Below are positions 47,826-53,026 of a stretch of 53,026 nucleotides of DNA, piece after piece. Source of the stretch: Ferrimonas marina (GTDB taxonomy: Bacteria; Pseudomonadota; Gammaproteobacteria; Enterobacterales; Shewanellaceae); assembly GCF_900129905.1 (NCBI RefSeq), contig NZ_FQXG01000014.1:1-53026 (forward strand), in the 5' to 3' direction. Position 1 is the first letter of the stretch, and each line of letters begins with the position of its first letter. The translations under genes were made by a program, and so were the position numbers. The notes below the pieces were generated by a model. That model had not been told where the DNA came from. It did no database searches and saw only the letters and a program-made list of their open reading frames with translations.

Positions 47826-48845
47826 CTAAGCATTGAGCAGGCTGGCCCGGTAGTCTCCAGGGGTTTGGCCACTCCACTGACGAAAGGCACGAATAAAGGG
47901 GCTGGGATCATCAAACCCCACCAGGTGGGCGACATCCTGAATAGACAGTTCCGGACAGCTTAGGTAGTCCAGCGCCGCTTCCTTGCGACACTGATTCTTC
48001 AGCTGGGTGTAGCTGGTGCCTTCCAGCGCCAGCTGTCGACGCAGGGTACGCACTGACAACCCCAGTTGCTGAGCCACCCGCTCGGCACTGGGCAGGGGGC
48101 GGCTGAAATCCCGCCCCAGCAACGCCCGGATCCGGGCACTGAGGGAGCTGTCGCCATTGACCATCACCATCAGCTGGTAAGGGGCGGTTTTGAGAAAACC
48201 CCGCCAATCATCGCCGGTTTGCACCAGCGGCTTATCCAGCCAGCTGGCGTCAAACATCAACCGATTCTGAGGGCGCCGATAGTCAATGGGGCACTGGAAC
48301 AGCAGCTCAAAGTCCTGGCCATGGGGCTGCTCGGCAAAGCTGAACTCGGCCCCCAGCAACGGCAGCCGGGTGCCAATCATCCAGCTGATAAAGCGATGCC
48401 AGATGGAGAAGGTAGTGCGGATCAGGGTTGGGGAGTGGTTGCTGACCAGCTGGTCTGCGACCTCCTGCGGCTGGGAGTCCAGCGAGGCAAAATGAAACAG
48501 CGCCCGGCCCTGATGAAGGCTCACGGTGGGTTTGATATTGGGGCCCTTGCAGACCTCGTAAAACTCGCTACAGCGCTGCAATGCCTGACCCAAGGTGCTG
48601 CAGTGCTCGATGCAGTAGCACATCATCCGGAAGGAGCCGTTGGGCATCTTGCCACCGTAGAGCATGCCAAAGGAGTCGTCCTGGGCCAGCCCTATCAGAC
48701 GCTGATATAGGGCGGCAAACTGCTTCACCGGCAGCGCCGATTGCTCCGTCAGCTGTGCCGGTGTGATGCTACATGAGCTTAATAGGGCCGGCACATCGTA
48801 GCCCTGCTGCCGGGCATGGCTTAGCAACAACTCGATGTAATCCAT
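47826..48845 (-). CDS. AraC family regulator
   Basis: Transcription factor of 339 aa with an N-terminal arabinose-binding-like domain (PF12625 type, about 20-205) and a C-terminal AraC DNA-binding domain: first helix-turn-helix VAQQLGLSVRTLRRQL and second IQDVAHLVGFDDPSPFIRAFRQW. The ATG at 48845 follows AGGCAGGAAA; a GTG seven codons upstream is possible. It lies upstream of etfBA on the same strand, which makes etfBA a candidate target. Confidence 0.9.
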   Translation of the reverse strand: MDYIELLLSHARQQGYDVPALLSSCSITPAQLTEQSALPVKQFAALYQRLIGLAQDDSFGMLYGGKMPNGSFRMMCYCIEHCSTLGQALQRCSEFYEVCKGPNIKPTVSLHQGRALFHFASLDSQPQEVADQLVSNHSPTLIRTTFSIWHRFISWMIGTRLPLLGAEFSFAEQPHGQDFELLFQCPIDYRRPQNRLMFDASWLDKPLVQTGDDWRGFLKTAPYQLMVMVNGDSSLSARIRALLGRDFSRPLPSAERVAQQLGLSVRTLRRQLALEGTSYTQLKNQCRKEAALDYLSCPELSIQDVAHLVGFDDPSPFIRAFRQWSGQTPGDYRASLLNA

Positions 48846-49020
48846 GGAAACCGTTTCCTGCCTCACGCCAAACTCCCTGATCGCCCTAGCTCCCCCATGC
48901 TGCCATAGAAGCGATCCGATCGGGAGGGGCAGCGATGCCCACCATCAGGTTCGAATGTCGTAACCCAGACTCGCCCAGCCCACAACAAAGTGCTAAATTG
49001 GCTGCAAAAAATGGCTTGTT

Positions 49021-49998
49021 ATGAAACCTTCTTCGACTGCATTTCTCTCCCTGGCACTGCTTTGCCCCCTTCCTGCAATCGCTGGTAGCCTCACTTTGAC
49101 CATCGATAACGACGGTGCCATCGGCAGCGATCGTGACTACTCCAGTGGCCTGTTCCTGCAATACCACGCCGGCAATCAAGCCGTGGCTCAAGCTCCGGAT
49201 GCATTGCAGCGGCTGAGTCACTGGCTGCCGGGCCATGACCGGCAACAGCTGGGGTGGTCGGTGGCGCTGGGCCAGCAGATTTGGACCCCGGAGGATATCG
49301 AAGCACCGCTGCCGCCGGAGGGCGAGCGCCCCTATGCGGGGCTGCTGTTTACCCAGTGGGGGTTGCAGCGCAGCGCCCCGGATCGGGCCGACCGCTTCGA
49401 TCTGATGCTGGGGACCGTCGGCCCCCGGGCGATGGCGGAAGAGGGTCAGAAGTTTGTTCATCTGCTGATTGGCTCGGACGAGCCCATGGGCTGGGATTCG
49501 CAGATTGAGGACCAGTGGATCGCCAACCTCGACTACCTGGGGGATCGACTGATCCAGCGCCGCGACGTCGGCTTGGGGGGCGAGCAGGACAGTGCGCTGA
49601 GCTACCGGGTTCGTGCCGGTAATTTCCAGTCTGAGCTGGCCTTAGGCGGGGTGGTTCGCTGGGGTGAGGGCCTGGCCTCCAGCCTGGGCAGTGCCGGCTT
49701 TGTACAGGGCAACCTGGTGGATACACGCCTGTTGAACAACGGCGCGGGGCAGTTCGGCTTTATTGGCCTGGAAGGGCGTTACCGCTTTAACGACATCACC
49801 ATCGAGGGCGATCGCCCGGAGGAGGTGCCGGACACCGAGATCACCCCCTGGCAGGCCAGCCTGGTGTTGGGCTACGTCTATTACCGTTCACGCTGGGGCG
49901 CCAGCCTCAGCTTCGAGGGGCATACCCACGCCTATGAGGAGGCGCGCCACCAGTTTGATGGCTACGCCTCGGTCAACCTGTTCTGGCGATTCCGTTAA
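49021..49998 (+). CDS. lpxR: Lipid A deacylase LpxR family protein
   Basis: Outer-membrane barrel enzyme that removes the 3'-acyloxyacyl group of lipid A in Salmonella and Vibrio. The 325-aa precursor has a signal peptide cut near AIAGS (residue 21). Conserved start TLTIDNDGAIGSDRDYSSG carries the active-site Asn-Asp. It ends with aromatic/basic WRFR. The start codon lacks a strong ribosome binding site. Convergent with the DUF3943 gene. Confidence 0.88.
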   Translation: MKPSSTAFLSLALLCPLPAIAGSLTLTIDNDGAIGSDRDYSSGLFLQYHAGNQAVAQAPDALQRLSHWLPGHDRQQLGWSVALGQQIWTPEDIEAPLPPEGERPYAGLLFTQWGLQRSAPDRADRFDLMLGTVGPRAMAEEGQKFVHLLIGSDEPMGWDSQIEDQWIANLDYLGDRLIQRRDVGLGGEQDSALSYRVRAGNFQSELALGGVVRWGEGLASSLGSAGFVQGNLVDTRLLNNGAGQFGFIGLEGRYRFNDITIEGDRPEEVPDTEITPWQASLVLGYVYYRSRWGASLSFEGHTHAYEEARHQFDGYASVNLFWRFR

Positions 49999-50011
49999 GC
50001 CGGAGCAGGCT

Positions 50012-51361
50012 TTACAACGCCCGCTCCCCTTTGCCGAAGCGGTACACCAGGCGGGCGCCCAGTTGGTCATCATGACTGTTCAATCGGGTGCTGTGGTAGT
50101 GACGCCAATCCGCCTGCAGCGCCCAGTTGGCGTTTAGACGGTAATGTAAGCCCAGGCCACCATGCACCTGGAACGCTTTATCGTCCAGGCTTTGCTCACG
50201 CATGGTCTCGCCAAAGCCCGCGGTCAGGTAAGGGCGCAGTTTCTCCTGGGCGTTGAAGTAGTACTGACCATCCAGGGTATAGGTCTCCAGGGTGACCTCT
50301 TTGCCGGTCTCAACGTCGTTGAAGCGGGCCCGGTTGTAGCTCAGGCGAGCAGAGAAACTGCGGGTAAAGTAGATGCCCAGACTGATGGAGGGGGCCCAAC
50401 CGTTGTCCACGCCCCAGTAATCATCGGTGCTGAGGTAGTCCATGCCGATGGTCATCCCCACCATGCCGAAGTCCACCGGATCGCCACTGCTGCTGTAGCT
50501 GCGGTAGTCCGGGCGATGACGGCTGATCCCCGGGCTGGCCTCACCGGCACCAATAGAGTACTGAAAGGTCAGTTGCACCTGCTCATCCACCCGACCATCG
50601 TGCATCTCCACCGCGCTCATGCCGACGTAGCCGGTACCTGCCTTGATCACATCCTTACCGAACAGGCGATTCACCCCACGGCCGAGAGAATCGACCGGGT
50701 CGAGGAAGAACAGGCTGGTGCTGCCCAGCATCTCAGAGCCCATCACGGTACCACCGCGCTCCAGGATCTCCCGCTCCTTATGGAAGGCCCATTCACCGTA
50801 GACCCAACCCAGTACCGGCGTTACCACCAGGTCCTGGATAGACGGCACCTCGGCAAAGGCCTCGATACCGTATTCCCAGTAGAAGGTGGACATCAGGAAG
50901 GAGTACATGAAGGCATCCCACTGGCGGTAGCCCGACTTACGTGCAACCTGGTAGTACACCCCGCCGAAATAGGGGTGACCGATGTAGTTGATGTACCAAA
51001 CATCCCGATCCCATACCGGACCGCCGGTGACGTTGTTCCACCATTTGCTGGCCAGCTGAGCGTCTTCCTTGTCCCAATTAGTGAAGTCGCTGGGCAGCAA
51101 CGCCAGGAAACCGGCCACGCCCAGGCCGTAGCCGGCTATGGATTTGGTCTGCGACCACATCCGTTCCTTATCTTCACCATGTTCAGCGGAAAACAGCGAC
51201 ACCTTGTAGGGGCTGTCGTAGATAGAGGCTTCCCGGTCTATCTGCTCCCAGCTGGTATTGGTGATGGCGGGGCGGTAGATGGATTCCTCTTCCGCCTGGA
51301 CCCAGGGCCCCAGCATCAACAAAATGACGAGGCTCAGCCCCTGAAAAGTACGTCGTGTCAT
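50012..51361 (-). CDS. DUF3943 outer-membrane protein
   Basis: Precursor of 449 aa with signal peptide ending near WVQAEE (residue 24). The first part (about 70-250) fits DUF3943, with YINYIGHPYFGGVYYQVAR and WEYGIEAFAEVPSIQDLVVTP. The second part (about 265-449) is a small beta barrel of OmpA/OmpW look, ending RLVYRFGKGERAL. Role unknown, perhaps envelope lipid or surface upkeep. The ATG at 51361 is chosen for the signal peptide. Confidence 0.8.
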   Translation of the reverse strand: MTRRTFQGLSLVILLMLGPWVQAEEESIYRPAITNTSWEQIDREASIYDSPYKVSLFSAEHGEDKERMWSQTKSIAGYGLGVAGFLALLPSDFTNWDKEDAQLASKWWNNVTGGPVWDRDVWYINYIGHPYFGGVYYQVARKSGYRQWDAFMYSFLMSTFYWEYGIEAFAEVPSIQDLVVTPVLGWVYGEWAFHKEREILERGGTVMGSEMLGSTSLFFLDPVDSLGRGVNRLFGKDVIKAGTGYVGMSAVEMHDGRVDEQVQLTFQYSIGAGEASPGISRHRPDYRSYSSSGDPVDFGMVGMTIGMDYLSTDDYWGVDNGWAPSISLGIYFTRSFSARLSYNRARFNDVETGKEVTLETYTLDGQYYFNAQEKLRPYLTAGFGETMREQSLDDKAFQVHGGLGLHYRLNANWALQADWRHYHSTRLNSHDDQLGARLVYRFGKGERAL

Positions 51362-51504
51362 CGCGGTGTTCTCAATTGACTCGGCTCGTTGGCATTGTGT
51401 CCCTGTCATAAGGTGAGCAATCATACGCACAAAGTTCTGAAAATTCTTTAATTTTATGGAATAAGTCGCCTTTAACTCGCAACCGGCGTGATCTCGGACA
51501 AGGG

Positions 51505-52464
51505 CTAAAGCAGGGACAGGGCTTTCGAGGTCATTCCCTCAGTGTAGCGATTCACCTTCCAGTGATCCGGTGCCCAGCCATTGAGGAAGCGGGCAAAGTC
51601 AGCCACAGCCACTGGATACAGTCGGCGCCACTCGGCCTCAACGCTCTGGCATTGAGCCTCGCTAAAGCCGTGTTCAAGCAGGGCCTGACCAAGGGCCTGG
51701 AAATAGTGCGTCAACCAGTTGCTACCCTGTTCGAGCAGCGCCGCCTCATCCAGCACGCTCCCCAGAAAGTAGGCCAGATCCTGCACCCCGACTCCACCCC
51801 CCACGTATTGGAAATCCACCGCCGCCACGGCCTGCTTACCAAAGCAAAAGTTGGCCAGCTTGGCATCGCCGTGCACCAGGGTCCGATATTGTGCTCCGTG
51901 CAGTGCGTTATCGATGCTTGCTGCCGCAGCCTGCAGCCTGCTGTCCGTCATCACCGCCCACTCTTCGGGTCGGGTGTCCAAGTGCCAATAGGTGCCCTTA
52001 TCCCATAACGCCTCACTGGCCTGGCCAAGGAAGCGGGCGTGAAACCGGGCCAACCATTGAATGCACAACGCCATTTGCGCCGAACTAGGCTCACTCACCC
52101 GCAGATCAAAACCCAACGCATCCAGGTCCTCCAGCAGCAGCAGGGTTTGCCCCTCGGCATGATCGATGCCCAGGCAACGAGGCACCTTGGTGTCGTCAGC
52201 CAGGTTCCGGGCCTGGTGCTGATACCAATGAGACTCAACCTGGTAACTCTTAAGCTTGCGCCGATGGGACAAAGAGCTATGCCAGCCCCTGGGGTGCGCC
52301 ACTGCGTCTGGCGGAGCAATGCGTTTGACGATCACGGAGCGGGTGCCGCCGTCCAAGGCCCAGCGCTCGATAGCACCATAGCCACTCCAAAGGGACTGCA
52401 ATTGAGCAACAAATTCGGCATCAGAGGCGCCACAAAGGCGGGCGATCGTAGGGGACAAAGACAC
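51505..52464 (-). CDS. Ecdysteroid-kinase-like phosphotransferase
   Basis: Small-molecule kinase of 319 aa of the aminoglycoside/choline kinase fold. Catalytic loop LVHGDAKLANFCF (HGDxxxxN) near 194-206 and metal motif VDFQYVGGG; N-lobe Lys in SVIVKRIAPP. The DFQ form and overall look fit the ecdysteroid-kinase-like family; substrate unknown. Start is GTG at 52464 with GGAGGG seven bases upstream. Confidence 0.82.
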   Translation of the reverse strand: MSLSPTIARLCGASDAEFVAQLQSLWSGYGAIERWALDGGTRSVIVKRIAPPDAVAHPRGWHSSLSHRRKLKSYQVESHWYQHQARNLADDTKVPRCLGIDHAEGQTLLLLEDLDALGFDLRVSEPSSAQMALCIQWLARFHARFLGQASEALWDKGTYWHLDTRPEEWAVMTDSRLQAAAASIDNALHGAQYRTLVHGDAKLANFCFGKQAVAAVDFQYVGGGVGVQDLAYFLGSVLDEAALLEQGSNWLTHYFQALGQALLEHGFSEAQCQSVEAEWRRLYPVAVADFARFLNGWAPDHWKVNRYTEGMTSKALSLL

Positions 52465-52566
52465 AGAAAACCCTCCAACAAAACTGCCCGCATTGTAGCG
52501 AATGACTGCGAACCGCCAAGGGGCTTAGAGAACAATAGTGCCAAGAGGCTTGGCAAAGAGCATACG

Positions 52567-52595
52567 AAAAAGCCCCTGTCCGAAGACAGGGGCTT
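52567..52595 (-). terminator. Second terminator downstream of rRNA operon
   Basis: AAGCCCCTGTC / GACAGGGGCTT stem with loop CGAA, followed by T on the minus strand. It nearly repeats the terminator at 52881, with two base pairs swapped so that pairing is kept. Confidence 0.85.
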
Positions 52596-52880
52596 AATCT
52601 GAATCTATGCCTGAATGCCGTGCTGCCATGGATGGCAAGGAACGGCGGGCAACGACCGTTCTTTCAAAGAGATGCTCACGCGGGCGAAGTGGACCGTTGC
52701 GCAGCAACGCAGTTCGGTGAGATGGAGGCAGGGTGAGAGTGATCGTTGCGTAGCGACGCAGCGCTCGAACGCAGAGACAGGAGTCGCAGCCGGACTTTGA
52801 AGGAGGCCATGGATGGCCGAATGAAAAGGCGACAGGAGGGATCCCACATGGATGTGCTCTGCCGCCGAATGCTGGATACG
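52596..52880. repeat. Repeat-rich rRNA-operon tail
   Basis: Between the two terminators are short imperfect repeats: GCCATGGATGGC at 52626-52637 and 52807-52818, and two hairpins of CGTTGC-nnn-GCnACG form near 52692 and 52743. Small frames exist on both strands but share the palindromes and look non-coding. Confidence 0.5.
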
Positions 52881-52909
52881 AAAAAGGCCCTGTCCGAAGA
52901 CAGGGCCTT
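52881..52909 (-). terminator. rRNA operon terminator after 5S
   Basis: AAGGCCCTGTC / GACAGGGCCTT stem with loop CGAA and a T run on the minus strand, 13 bases past the 5S 3' end. Confidence 0.9.
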
Positions 52910-52921
52910 AATCTAAATAAG

Positions 52922-53026
52922 TGTCTGGCAATGACCTACTCTCACATGGGAACTCCCACACTACCATCGGCGCGGTTGCGTTTCACTTCTGAGTTCGGCA
53001 TGGGATCAGGTGGGACCGCAACGCTA
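52922..53026 (-). rRNA. rrf: 5S ribosomal RNA (partial)
   Basis: The minus strand matches bacterial 5S rRNA from about base 15 to the 3' end, including the blocks GGTCCCACCTGA, CCCATGCCGAACTCAGAAG and GATGGTAGTGTGGG. About 105 bases are present; the 5' end lies outside the window. The rest of an rRNA operon is expected just beyond. Confidence 0.95.

Noticed and set aside
52605-52847. Small frames of 61 and 80 codons on both strands beside the rRNA end.
   Set aside because: Both reflect the same palindromic repeats, which are typical of rRNA operon tails, and lack translation signals.

Overview
The window looks like chromosome of a free-living marine gammaproteobacterium of the Alteromonadales, most like Ferrimonas with Shewanella as next relative. 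That is an inference from protein likeness and gene order: a slyX, yheV, yheS, yheT, yheU, prkB, crp block followed by an astC-astA-astD-DUF1338 operon, a single nrfA, and high GC. No phage, integrase, transposase gene or CRISPR array is visible. Most of the window is core genome.

Layout. 1-4900: obgE, rpmA and rplU (minus), ispB (plus), mdh (minus), argR (plus). 4900-9700: Dyp-type peroxidase, then an fbpABC-type ferric iron ABC transporter behind a Fur-box-like site. 9700-13250: glnK-amtB behind a sigma-54 promoter and an NtrC-type enhancer, then nrfA behind a perfect FNR box. 13200-25600: yacL, slyX, a second peptide deformylase, a COG3014 lipoprotein, lpoB, then the yheV-to-crp block, interrupted by a GMC oxidoreductase with a Tat-leader partner. 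25600-35200: a hairpin-rich inserted element, the arginine succinyltransferase operon, an HDOD protein, an S9 peptidase lipoprotein and pabA. 35200-45900: mixed small envelope proteins, methyltransferases, an M14 peptidase, an ArgR-linked YjiH transporter, a radical SAM protein, an HD phosphohydrolase and a nucleotidyltransferase. 45900-52500: etfBA, an AraC regulator, LpxR, a DUF3943 outer membrane protein and a small-molecule kinase. The window ends in a truncated 5S rRNA on the minus strand.

How it fits together. Several blocks concern respiration and redox (mdh, nrfA, etfBA, crp), nitrogen supply (glnK-amtB, argR, ast operon, ArgR-box transporter) and envelope upkeep (lpoB, LpxR, DUF3187 and DUF3943 barrels). 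The best candidate for something undescribed lies in the gene-free stretch 38735-39306. The minus strand there carries two, perhaps three, tandem small-RNA units. Two have a GGAACTT-N16-TCnnn promoter of sigma-E type. Each has a CATCATC/CCCTG core like the seed of the enterobacterial porin-repressing sRNA MicA, and each ends in an intrinsic terminator.
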